In this document: one piece after another, positions 1 through 14,243 of the stretch
How the letters are laid out: each line of letters starts with the position of its first letter
Numbering within the stretch: the stretch's first letter is position 1
Source of the DNA: Meandrina meandrites
Lineage: Eukaryota > Cnidaria > Anthozoa > Scleractinia > Meandrinidae
DNA length: 64,000 nt
Reading direction: 5' to 3'
Assembly: GCA_963693305.1 (NCBI GenBank)
Contig: OY855903.1
Span: 19,397,755 to 19,461,754 of the forward strand
Notes under the pieces: generated by a model
Databases searched by the model: none
What the model was told of the DNA's origin: nothing
The model's input: only the letters and a program-made list of their open reading frames with translations
Program-made: the position numbers and the translations under genes

Positions 1-1812
1 TGATGGGCGTGAACAGGCTTGTTTTGCCGCTGTTAGGCTCTCCTATAAGACACATCACCTTCTCTTTGTGAGGCTTTATTCCAACGTTGAGGAGCCTCAA
101 GTAGTATTCGCAGAAGTAGCTGACTTCATCTGGGGTCAAGCTGTTTTCTAGTATTTCTTGAAAATACCTTGCATCTGGAACCTTGGTGTGTTCATACTCT
201 ATGTAGGCTCTCGGAGTTTCGCCCTCTTTGACGGGGTTTACTTCAAATTGCCTCTTGCTGATTGAAAAGCACCACCCATTAGATACTTCGATTAAATCAT
301 AGTTTATGCGAATTGGCCTCGTAAATTCACACTCGGGGTCTGCCAGCATGGACTCCAGTTTAGAAAAATGTGGTACTATAACGTTTTTAATACGTTCGTT
401 GTTGCAAAGCACTGAGAGGAACTTTTTCACTGTGCAACTGTGCTCGAACGTGAATTTCGCAGTAGGGTTTTTCCTGAAAACCTCCCCGTGATGCACAGCG
501 TACCCTAACTTTCTCATTGCTCTTTCAATTTCGTTCAAAGCAACAACCACGGACGATGCAGCGAGTGCCTTGCCAAGAGGTGTGCGTTCAGGCTCGCTCG
601 CGTTTTGGATTCCAAATACGTCAAATTCCAGTCCAGCTTTAAGGAGTGCTGGTATTACGTTTCTTTGTAATTCCACAGCAAATGTGGGGCATACAACTTG
701 CAAGCGGACAACGCGTTCACTTCCTCGGATGGGCCCAATTGGCTCGTCTAATACTTGGGATTGCAATGTTTCTATGCAGCGTTCAAATGAAAGGTCGACT
801 TTTCGTTGCAAAAAATCGTTGTTGTGGTCTTTAATGGTGGTAGAAATCGGAGCTACTGCGTTTTCTTCCTGTCCCCTTTTGCAATCGGGTAGCGATTTTG
901 CTGTTACCTCCATACCCGTTTTAAGAAGGGCAGCATGTAGTGGCACTGTGGAAACTCTTAATCCATCAACGGATTGAATCGCTAGCCAGTACGAAATTGC
1001 TGGCCAATAAACCTTTCTTTTCGCCGATGAATTCACATCTTCTGTTCCGTCTTCACCTTGCTCCTCCTCTTCGGGCTGTTCTTGGTGACCTTTTTTCTCC
1101 ACAACCGCAACTGACGAGAAAAAAAATGCCATTCCTTTAATTTTCTTGACCGCTTCATCACACTCGTCTCTCTTTTGACAAATTTGCAGCCATCTTTCGT
1201 CTAAACTTGTACCTTCCTGTGTACCGTAGGAGACTTTTGAAGATATCAGTGAACATTTCCCTTGTATTGCTGGAATAACTTTGCTGACTAAAGCACTCCG
1301 GATATTCTGTAAGAAATTAAATAGAATAAAAATGTAGATTGTCATGCTTGGTTGCGAGAAAACGATGATTTATCTCCCTTCCGAGCCAAGCCGTATAGAA
1401 AAAGCTGCCATTTTGTTTATGTGCGCGCGCTAATCACGCGTAAAATCATGCGTAGCTATGTGGTTAGGATGCGCAATGCAATAGTAAAGAATCAGCCATT
1501 TTGGTTCCCAGAGCTCTCGTTTCTTTTGGTCACGTGGTCGGCAAAATCACCTTGTTTGTATGCTATCATTGTCAATACGACGTTCTTGTTGTCCGCCATC
1601 TTTAAATGTTACACATGGCGAAATAATATTTAAGCCCTTAACTCCGAAAATCCCTTCGATTTTGCCACAAAGTCAAACCGTCGTTTCAAAAATTCGTACT
1701 ATACAAAGAAATGGGAGCAGTCGTTCTTGCTTAACTTCTTTGAGAGCTTCGCAGAAAAACGAATAAAACTACTTACCTTATTATTGAGTTGTCGTGCAGG
1801 TGCTGACGCCAT
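1..1812 (-). CDS. P-loop NTPase, possible SF3-type helicase (partial, two exons visible)
   Basis: Exon 1 (1812-1777) starts at ATG and encodes MASAPARQLNNK. It ends at a GTAAGT donor. Exon 2 (1306-1, phase 0) follows a TTTCTTACAG acceptor and stays open to the window edge, so 447 residues are visible and the C-terminus is missing. An acidic EQPEEEEQGED stretch lies near the N-terminus. The last visible residues form a Walker A motif, GEPNSGKTS (about 434-442), after a predicted beta strand (KVMCLI) and a helical region. A P-loop this far into a protein, followed by LFTPI, resembles superfamily 3 helicase or Rep-like ATPases, but Walker B and the sensor motifs lie outside the window. The long N-terminal region matches no domain I recognise. 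It could be a host gene or a domesticated mobile or viral Rep-like gene. The splice structure and lack of stops suggest a functional gene. Confidence 0.7.
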
Positions 1813-2351
1813 GGCTGGAGCTGCGTCAACTAAGAACGGCGTCGGTTGTTTGTCTACTTTTATACGAAATGGTCATGTGATTCTTAAATTCTGGCAAGAT
1901 CTTTGATTCGCTTTAAATTCCATCAAAACGCTATTGTCAATTAGAAGAACGATTAAAAGAATGCTGACTGGACGTGCAAATGATTACGTCATTTCCTTTT
2001 GACAAGGAGAAAAGAATTACCGTGTTTTTGTGGTCGTTTATTCAGTGACGTTTGGTCAAGGTCAGGTATTCTTCGTTTAATCAACGAAACAGTTAACAGT
2101 GACAGGCATTTTTTTTTTAAAAAAAGGGTCATTACCACAGAAATAATCTTAGAGTCTTGTCTCTACTGCTAAAAAATGAATCTTTTGGTTGGTATGTCAT
2201 TGTGCATGACTTCTCTTTCCAAAAAAACAGCTAAAGTATTCGGAGCTATCACGGAATGAAAACGAAAGATATTGTTGACCATTGTATTAGAAACATGTCA
2301 TCTCCTATAGTATAAGCTTGCAAAGATTAATTGATCCGTAGAGCCACGTTG
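1813..2351. other. Intergenic, upstream of the P-loop gene
   Basis: No convincing exon on either strand. It should hold the promoter of the minus-strand P-loop gene; I see no clear core promoter motif. The sequence is AT-rich with short homopolymers (poly-T then poly-A near 2108-2125). Confidence 0.5.
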
Positions 2352-2675
2352 AAATACCAGTGTGTAAATTTGTATACCTGAGGACAGAACTGTAAGTGCT
2401 GTTCCCTTTGAATCCGCCATATCCGTCTCACTAAGAAAATGTGTGTAATTTAAGTCAGAAAGATCTCAAATACAACGGGAATCGCGGAGACAGCGGGGAC
2501 GACACTTACAGTGAATGACAACTGCAATGAGGGAATATCAAATATCAATTAGTATACCTCACTACAAAACTGCAAGTGCCTTCCCCGTTGAAGAAATATT
2601 CGACGTAGAACGGAGATGGCGGAGACAGCGGAGATAGAACTTACAGTTCAAATTGAAGTCATTTAAATATATCTG
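2352..2675. repeat. Left arm of the giant inverted satellite block
   Basis: About 325 bp built from diverged units of roughly 170-180 bp. Recurrent phrases are GTATACCTC..ACAAAACTGCAAGTGC, GGCGGAGACAGCGGAGA and ACTTACAGTGAATGAC. Its reverse complement matches 5758-6075. The join next to the trinucleotide tract is almost the same in both arms: TTCAAATTGAAGTCATTTAAA here and its complement at 5768-5790. Confidence 0.85.
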
Positions 2676-2683
2676 ACTACACA

Positions 2684-2999
<316 letters not shown>

Positions 3000-3053
3000 A
3001 TATATAATAATATTTATAATATCAATAATAATAATATTAATATTAATTAATAT

Positions 3054-5757
<2,704 letters not shown>

Positions 5758-6160
5758 CAGATATTTTTAAATGACTTCAATTTGAACTGTAAGTGCTGTC
5801 TCCGCTATCTCCGTTGTACTTCAGGTATTTCTTCAGCGGGAACAGCACTTGCAGTTCTGTCGTGAGGTATACTAATTTTCGTGTCATTTGACATTCCCTT
5901 ATTGTGGTCGTCATTTACTGTAAGTTCTTTCCCCGCTCTCTCCGCTATCTCCGTTGTACTCCAGGTCTTTCTGTTTTGACTAAGTCACACACATTTTCTG
6001 AGTATCACGGATATGGCGGATATAACGGAGACAGCACTTGCAGTTATGTCGTCAGGTGCACTGATGTTGGTTTAATTTCTTATTCCTTCATTGCAGTGCT
6101 CATTTACTATAAGTTCTGAACTGGCTGTCTCCGCTATCCTATTTGTTCTTCAGATAGTTT
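5758..6160. repeat. Right arm of the giant inverted satellite block
   Basis: Contains two to three diverged units with the core CTGTCTCCGCTATCTCCGTT and CACTTGCAGTTCTGTCGTGAG, inverted relative to 2352-2675. Units recur near 5790-5870, 5920-6060 and 6105-6155. A reading frame at 5904-6119 merely follows the satellite and is not called as a gene. Confidence 0.85.
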
Positions 6161-7016
<856 letters not shown>

Positions 7017-7021
7017 TTCAG

Positions 7022-7759
7022 AGCCAAGCACGAAAACGCGATGGTGGGACGGCAGCCAAAACAAGGAAACACAATGCCAATGCGAAGGGAGATAGTGCTC
7101 TGAGTTCTGCCAATGTTTTGGCCGGCTCGAGTGATGCAGATAGTCTCTTTTCTCAAGACTCTGGCTCAGAACTCGAAAGTGAGCTTGAAATTAAAAATAA
7201 GGTAGAGAAGATAATTGTAGGAAGCGAACGAACTGAACTTGAAAGTGAAGAAAGTAACAGTCATAGCACGCTGGTAGATATTTCGAATAATCAAATTGTG
7301 GGACTACTATATCAAAACTTAGCAGTATCAAGAGAAATTCTGAACTTGGTAAAGGCAGTTAGCGACTCCCAGGAACGAATGATGTAAAGCATCAATCAAC
7401 TGGTTAACCCCATCATTGATTGTTTCCCCCAGGATGCCTCTGTTCACCCTGAGCAGAGTTTGCTTACCATACTTTCCCAGGATGGCCCCGAACCCCAGCT
7501 AAATTTGCCTCTCGCGTATAGCCAGGATGCTATCGAACAAAACTTGCCTCCCACATTGGGTCCAAATCTTCCCGAACAACCCCAACAAAATTTAAACGCC
7601 ATTAACCATAACATGGAAACCATAAATGAGGAGGATTTGAGGGATTGTTCTGGGGCTCACTCCACAGGGGGCGAAACTTCAGAAGTTTGCGACCTAGATC
7701 AGGAGACTTTTATTATCCCTCAAATCTCAAGCATGTTCCCATTCAAATTTCGCAGTTAA
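7022..7759 (+). pseudogene. Broken acidic/Gln-Pro-rich ORF, probable retroelement-derived or host fragment
   Basis: From the TTTTCAG at 7015-7021 a single frame runs to 7759 with one in-frame stop (TAA, 7385-7387). The first part is basic then acidic (ARKRDGG..., DSGSELESELE), with a predicted helix near LAVSREILNLVKAVSDSQE. After the stop the same frame continues for about 124 codons (LVNPIIDCFPQDAS..., then Pro/Gln/Asn-rich sequence with repeated QD and PEQ). Continuity of frame and style across the TAA suggests a formerly longer protein. N-terminal gag-like regions of DIRS or other retroelements look like this, but I cannot assign a family. It could also be two real exons with the stop ending the first. 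Confidence 0.45.
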
Positions 7760-7998
7760 GCTCTTGCGAAAATATTTTAGAAATGGAGAGCTTAAAAACA
7801 AAAATGTTAGCGGAGCAAAGGGAAAGGGAACCTTAGAACCCGTTAGAATTGACAAAATTAAACATTATTATTTCAAATGTACCCTTGCCCGAAGAAGGAA
7901 GAAAAAGAGAGATGGTCAAAGTGCCGCAATAGTATAAATACTTACATACGGGGGCTTTCGAAAACAACCACCCCCAAAGAAGTTTAATTAAGCTAGTA

Positions 7999-8141
7999 CA
8001 GTCAACTCTCATTATAGCAGACACTCTTGAGATTTTGTTTAGTGTCCGTATTAGCGAGAGTTATTTCCAGTCAAACCTCTATAGCCGGAGATCTGAATTT
8101 TGACCGTAATAGCGGGCTGTCCGCACGGTGAGAGTTCACTG
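7999..8141. mobile_element. pogo/Tigger-like MITE (TA target site)
   Basis: Ends are CAGTCAACTCTCA and the inverted TGAGAGTTCACTG, flanked by TA on both sides (7997-7998, 8142-8143). Internally TGTCCGTATTAGCGAGAG and CCGTAATAGCGGGC echo the ends. Length is 143 bp with no coding capacity. TA duplication with CAGT termini is typical of Tc1/mariner-pogo derivatives. Confidence 0.75.
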
Positions 8142-8549
8142 TACTTGTCTTTTCTTGTTTTCGTTTCCGGAAGGAATACTGCGAGAAAATTTTGTGTTAG
8201 GGATGAATAAATATCGTTTTGTTCTAAGGAACCACAACAACGATAGAATAACAGGTCACTTATTCAGATAAACAGAAAGAAAATGTTCAGTTTATAAATA
8301 GCATTTTTTTCCTCAATTTCAAATGTATATTTTATTTGCAACAATTAAAGTTCTGAAAGGGTGTGTGGCTACTGGACTACATGAATATGCTGTGGTTACA
8401 TGCGCTATTTATCTCTAATGAAATCACAAATGGAAATGAAAATAACTGTTAAAGTTCTTCAGTTAACTTTTCCCCTGATCGTGTTAAAGCTCTACCCCCA
8501 GATAAAAAAACAGGGGCGAAATAGAGTTATGTGCACAGTTCAGTAGTAA
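8142..8549. other. AT-rich spacer without recognised features
   Basis: No exon or repeat boundary identified between the two flanking transposons. Confidence 0.4.
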
Positions 8550-9459
8550 GGGGTGGACCATTTGATTTTTGAGGGGAGGGGGGGGAGGGGGGGGGGGGGA
8601 GGGGGTTGCAGGATTTTTAGGCTGCTAGATATTTTTTTTATTCTTTCAGCCCTGCAGGATTTTTTTAATCTCCATGTCCTTGCACGATATTTTTTTAATG
8701 GAAATTAAAACACAAATTTTGAAGTTAACTTGACCGTCACCAGCCACTCAAACTTCACCCTATTAAAAACCACCTTTACACGCAATGCCTTTTAATGTTT
8801 ACATCTTTCTTTCAAAGCAATAAAGAGTTTAATCTTTATTCAATAAACAAAGAAATGCATCTCCACTAGCCTGGGGCTAGTGGATTTCCCTGTCAGACTA
8901 GTGGATGTTATGCATCACTTGCCCACTGGGCAAGTGATGTTTTTTTCCTGCTAATAACGTAACGCTACTGAGAAAAGCCTTCAGACTTGCGTGTAATGGT
9001 TTCAACTTGTCCAAAGGGCGGGCTGGAAAATCCATCTTATTTGCACCCAGTTCTATTGCATTCAAAGCAAGAAAGAGGGACTGCAAAGAAGGAGAAATTG
9101 AGTAGTAATCTGGCTTCTCAAAATACGCATTTAGTGTTTGGAGTTGTCTAGAGTTTCAAAAACATGAGGGTTCAATAAATGGCGACTTCAATGCAGCTTG
9201 CAAAATACCGAATCACTCATCAAAATATGTGATGCCCATTCCCGTATCATGTGACTCACAGCTACTTTTGGGGCCGTCACGCGTCACGCAAAAATCCTTT
9301 GCCACGCCCTGATTATGGCTGCGCGATATTTTTTTTCCTTCTTTACAATTCTGCATGATGTTTTTTTTAAACCAGAAGCACATGTTCAATATTTTTTTTG
9401 GGATTTGCACAACCCCCCCCCCCCCCCCCCCCCCCATCAAAAATCTAATGGTCCACCCC
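8550..9459. mobile_element. Harbinger-like non-autonomous element (TAA target site)
   Basis: 910 bp with inverted ends GGGGTGGACCATTTGATTTT and the complement at 9435-9459 (ATCAAAAATCTAATGGTCCA...), flanked by TAA on each side (8547-8549, 9460-9462). Each end is followed by a G- or C-homopolymer run. A 3-bp TAA duplication is typical of PIF/Harbinger. The middle repeats the phrase ATTTTTTT with GCAGGATTTTT or GCACGATATTTTT and contains two hairpins (8878-8945). Short minus-strand frames inside are not convincing genes. Confidence 0.7.
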
Positions 9460-9712
9460 TAACTTAAGGTTAATTGATTTGGATTCTTTGTACCCCCCCC
9501 CTCCCCCCCCCCCCCCCCCCCCCTGCCCTATAAGTCAAGGGCACATACAAGCTCTAAACAGTAACATTTAAGTTGAACATTCGAATTAAACTAAGTAATC
9601 AGCCACATTCAAACTGTTTAAACCTTTATTTGATACAGTATTCTTACACTGTGCTATTGGAACGTTTATGTTAAAATTTATGTCAATCTTCCTGTCCATT
9701 GTACATTTTCAG

Positions 9713-11434
9713 GCCTGTCGCCTTGGAAACTTGCTCCCGTATACTGTGCAACAAAACATGGTATTGTTGCTTTTACTAGGAGTATTGCAAATGTAAGTAT
9801 ATACATTGTATGGAAGACTACAAGCAGAACACGAGAGGACGGCGGAAATCGGGCCTAGCTAAGGCCGAGAGTCGGAGAACGTCTTTATTTTGGCCATTTG
9901 TTTTAAGCAGTATAAATAAATAGAAACTGTGGTGAAATACCTTAATATTTACAATGTTGTTTGCTTATTGCATGTTTGTGGTCCTACGTAGTTTAATATT
10001 GTAACTTAAGAACGTCTTAACAACGTTTTCAGCCTCGAATCGTAAAAAAACTACGAGCGCGCAGCGTCAGCCCCAAAATTAGACGTTCTTATAATTATAA
10101 TATATAAAGTGTGTACTAGTTTTGGAATCAATACCGGTGGCAAGAACTATTATATAGCATTCATTGGCCCCTTTAAGGGCATAAAATCGAGATTTGTTAA
10201 ATTTTGTTAAATTGAGTGTTAAATTGAGTGTTAAATTGAAAGAGCACATTTATGAATAGCTCCTGGTTCGATGTATCAAATTTCTAATATGACTTTGAGG
10301 CTTTCTAGTTAAAAATACAAATTTTGGAATATTCTTTTGTCTGTTAGAAGTTTGACCAGAAAGCCTTGGTGTCATGTTTGAATTTTGATATATCGAATGT
10401 GGGCTATTTTTTCAATTGTTGTCGAACAAAAGCTGCTAAACATTTTTGCCATTAAAAAAATGTGTTCTTCGTTTTTTAAATTTGAAAAAGGCAGCAGTTA
10501 GAGATAAAGGAATCCGTGTGAACTGCATCTGTCCAGGAAGAACTGACACAGAAATGGACTTCCCTAGGCACCGATTAAGGAAGGAAGAAATAGAAGCTCA
10601 AGATAGTCTACCCAAACAGCCGTGAGTAACAAGCAGACAAGAGCAATAAGATCTACAAACTGACCATTTTGCACCAACTGACCGACTAGTCCAGATCTGA
10701 CCCGACTGGCCTGTCTTACTGGACTGCCTAGACTGCACAGACTGGATGATTGTTTCGCACTCTATTAATGAGATAATTAGCTCTGAATTAATTAAAGAAT
10801 CCTACGCGCGAAAACGTAACAATGACTAATTAACGGCAATTAGGCCATAACGAGAAACAACAAACACGGAGACAACCATCGGGTAAATATTGCTCTTTCT
10901 AAACATTGTAACTGATTCCATTGTATCTAAACTAATCGATGATAAATTTCACTAGATTTCGAACACGTAACACACGCAACACAATCCAAGAAGGATTGTG
11001 TAACAGTTTGAAACTGATGGTTGAATAAAATACATCACAAAACTGCAAAACAATACATTCGAAATTCGATGGTTGTCTCCGTGTTTGAACTGACCAGTGT
11101 GACCAATATGTAGTCACTGACTGGACTGATGCGTATGAGGGAGAACCACATGTAACTGACTGACTGACTAACTGCTCCACCCATACGGTGACCCAGAAAT
11201 CATGCCTCCAAGTGAGCAGCTGACTGAATGCAAGCATGACTGTTTAAGTGACAGGCAGAAACTAAGTGACTGACCTACTGACTGGCTGTATGGCTGGCTT
11301 GTTTTCTTTATCACAACAGAGTTGCTGATGTTGCTAAGGGAATTGTTGAGCTGATTGAGGATGACACTAAAAATGGAGAGGTGCTGGTGGTTTGTGTGAC
11401 TGATGGAACAAAGTACAAAAAATTTACAAATTAG
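9713..11434 (+). CDS. Short-chain dehydrogenase/reductase, C-terminal three exons only
   Basis: Exon a 9713-9792 (acceptor TACATTTTCAG, donor GTAAGT), exon b 10491-10621 (donor GTGAGT) and exon c 11320-11434 (TAG). Phases agree throughout. Exon a holds the SDR catalytic signature APVYCATKHGIVAFTRSIA, with active-site Tyr and Lys four residues apart. Exon b continues RDKGIRVNCICPGRTDTEM, the conserved N-x-I-x-PG region. Exon c ends VVCVTDGTKYKKFTN. The style is that of classical cytosolic NAD(P)-dependent SDRs such as 15-hydroxyprostaglandin or 3-hydroxybutyrate dehydrogenase type 2. The N-terminal TGxxxGIG cofactor-binding half is not in the nearly 8 kb upstream, so this is either a 5'-truncated copy or a gene with a very long first intron. 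The visible exons have no stop or frameshift. Confidence 0.8.
10861..11087. mobile_element. Short inverted-repeat element in the SDR second intron
   Basis: Ends are a perfect 21-bp inverted repeat starting CAAACACGGAGACAACCATC, with about 185 bp between. It lies within a degenerate (ACTGACTG)-like stretch covering roughly 10660-10745 and 11085-11300. The target duplication is not clear. Confidence 0.6.
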
Positions 11435-11977
11435 GTTGGTCTTTTGTACGAATCCGTGATCAAAAATGATGCATTGTCTTAAAGGTATTCCGAATCAGAC
11501 ATGTTACTGACGCACCCGGTACAGCAAGAGATTGCTATCCATTTTTGATTGATTACGTTACTGCTATAAGGTGTCTAAATACAGTTTGCTGGACCATGCC
11601 TAATATTTTCAATTCGCCGTTAAGCAGAATTCCCGGACCCGAATCGATGTGAAATTTTACACCTGATATTGGATTGAAGTTTGATATGATATAAGTTTTA
11701 GGAAAATCGATACTTCCTTGGCAACGATAAACAGAAAAACCGAAATCAGTTAATCTTGAATTCTACGCGAATCAGATGACACCAGTATCTGAAACTGTGG
11801 TGTATTGTGCATCAAATATACAAGATTAAAAAGCATTCAGTGTTTGATTTCGAATATATCGCAAATATAAATTAATTCAAACCAGAGACGCAGCCACTGC
11901 GTTGATGAAATTACTTCGAAATTACGCCAAAATGTGTATTTAACTTACCTTTCGTCGCCGTGAAAATTTTACGAGAA
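11435..11977. other. Spacer between the SDR gene and the segmental duplication
   Basis: Presumed 3' flank of the SDR gene. No other exon recognised. Confidence 0.4.
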
Positions 11978-12625
11978 TTGGATTTTTCCATACGGTCACT
12001 ATACCATTGCAATTTTTGGCAAATTTCCCACTTTTAGCGATTTTTCGAAAATTTCAAAAAGTTTACGGCTCCATAGAGTTTTTTGAAACTTTCACAACAC
12101 TTGCATGCTTGTAAAAGTTTGATGAAAGTCTAAGAAGTACAGTAATTTTAATAAATGTCCGTTTCCCTATCAAGTTTTGTTAGCTTTACTAACTTTCCCT
12201 GAACCATTTCAGGCCTGCGTAAAAATTGAGGAGTAATCATGGCAATCGAGAACTTGCTTTTCTTTTTTTAGATTGTTATATAGCCTCCTCTTATCCTGAC
12301 CTGAAGTTGTTTGATGTCATATGCATGTTAATGTCTTCGTCGTCGCTGAGAAAAGGAAAAACAATAAAACAGCTGAAAATTGACCACTTTTTCAACGAAA
12401 ATTTGGCCAGAATATTGACAACAGCAACGCACCTGTGAAATGATAGAAGACAATGAACAGGAATTGAAATGCGTTTATTTGTTTGCCTAAATTAATTTAG
12501 AAAGAGGAAAGGTATTGAGCTGATAGCGAAAGGTAGTTTACTGAATTCGCCTAATGGAAATTAAATGTTACAGGTTTTCAACAAATTTGAACCTGGCTCC
12601 AGTTTTTCGTAACATGAATAAATCT

Positions 12626-12866
12626 GAAGGTGATATGTGATCTTCGCAGTGAATTTCCAATTTAAGCAATTGGAATAAAGAAGCCTGAAAAAAATCAGGG
12701 CTTCAACGCTCCCAATGTGTGGCTTCATAGCTCAGTTGGTAGAGCATCGCATCGGTATTCGCGGAGGTCACGGGTTCGAATGCCGTTGAAGCCCTGATTT
12801 TTTTCTGGCTTCTTTATTCCAATTGCTTAAATTGGAAATTCACTGCGAAGATCACATATCACCTTC
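12626..12866. repeat. Hairpin element enclosing a tRNA-like sequence (copy A)
   Basis: Two 82-bp arms (12626-12707 and 12785-12866) are near-perfect inverted repeats. Between and partly overlapping them is a tRNA-like 73-mer (12721-12793): acceptor halves GGCTTCA/TGAAGCC, D-arm TAGCTCAGTTGGTAGAGC and T-arm GGGTTCGAATGCC. The T-arm end and acceptor 3' strand form part of the right hairpin arm. The anticodon stem pairs poorly and U33 is not evident, so I treat this as a tRNA-derived repeat rather than a working tRNA. Confidence 0.8.
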
Positions 12867-13041
12867 ATATATATCCGCAGTTCACATATGAATCATTTCA
12901 TATACATTACATCATGACTAAATCTATCCAACGGATGGGTAGCATATATAGACGCATATTCACTGAATAGCGATTCTTCGGGTTACTCCGGCGGCTTAGC
13001 TCCTGAATTGTGCGTGTTTTGATAGAAGCACCAAACTTTAC

Positions 13042-13477
13042 ATGTTACCATCTTTTTTGTACCAATTACTTACTCGGAAATTATTGCATGACAAAAGATT
13101 TTTCGTTCCCCGCTCTCTGCCCCCTCTCGTCTTTCGTTTTGCGCTATCGTTTTGATACAAGCACTAAACTTTGCAGGATTACAAGCATTCACATACTTAT
13201 CAATTCTCGATATAGTGGCAACGCCAATTAGTAAGCAGCAAATGAAATTTTCAGCTAAGAGACCCCCCCCCCCCACGAAGTACTTCTTCTTGTGCTTTAT
13301 ACACCTTCTACTGTACGTTTTATTTAAAAAATACAGATGTAAATGCTTTAAATTAGGCTTACAATTGTTATGTTGTTACCATCTTTTTTATACCAATTAC
13401 TTACTCGGAAATTATTGCATGACAAAAGATTTTTCGTTCCCCGCTCTCTGCCCCCTCTCGTCTTTCGTTTTGCGCTA
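13042..13477. repeat. Internal direct repeat in duplication copy A
   Basis: A block of about 105 bp (TTACCATCTTTTTT..., ending TTTCGTTTTGCGCTA) occurs at about 13042-13146 and again at 13374-13477, about 331 bp apart. The same pair exists in copy B at about 19219-19325 and 19551-19656, so it predates the large duplication. Confidence 0.9.
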
Positions 13478-13647
13478 GCGTTCACATCTCTTCCTATTCA
13501 TTCCCAATGCCCGCGTTCGCCGTTCGCTAATAGAAGAAAAATAAAAAAATATGGAAGGTTGAGAACAGTCTAAATTACGGCATTTCATTCTAAATTTTGT
13601 ACGTGCGACTCGGTACCACTACCTGACATAATTGTTTTTGTCTTTAA

Positions 13648-14243
13648 GGTGGCTCGACTGGGTTTTTTAGGGGCAACACCGCTCAAGTTTGAGAACTAAC
13701 CAGATCGTCATTAACAATGCCATCGAAAAACGATCACCACAGTTGAATTAGGTAAAGATGGAAATTTGTCATGACCAGTGTTATTTGGACAAATAATTAT
13801 CACATTTGTAGGTGTAGACCAAATTATATACAAAAGTAGAAACAGGAGCACCTGAATGCACGCTCATCAAATCCGTTTTTTTCGTAATCGGTCGTGGCGA
13901 TCCCCATAATTTTGTATACACAATTTTAAATGGCATCAAACTACTATGAGATGAAACTACATTCCCAAAGCGCGTCGTGTTCTTCAGATATTGCCCTATT
14001 ATCTCCATAGTATGTTTTTTACTGTATTTATAACCCTCAAAACTTCATCCCCAAAAATTTCGATAACGCTCTTACAGAATTTGTTCAAACTTTGCCAACA
14101 TTGAGGCAGATATAGGAGGTACATGCTCCCTTCAGCGATTTCCGAAAAAATCTCCTGGTGCCGAGCAATACGAACGAAATTGATAAACGTGATGACGTCA
14201 TTACGTTGCTATGACAACTCCGATGTCAAAATAACACTGGTCA
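13648..14243. mobile_element. TTAA-flanked element, right end deleted (copy A)
   Basis: Starts after TTAA (13644-13647) with GGTGGCTCGACTGG. Comparison with 19826-20545 shows that the right inverted arm and about 150 bp beyond it are missing here. They are replaced near 14240-14270 by a short CACTGGTCACTGCTG stretch. Confidence 0.75.

Noticed and set aside
12721..12793. Functional tRNA gene (also 18901-18973)
   Set aside because: The anticodon stem does not pair well, U33 is not evident, and the sequence is embedded in a repeat hairpin.
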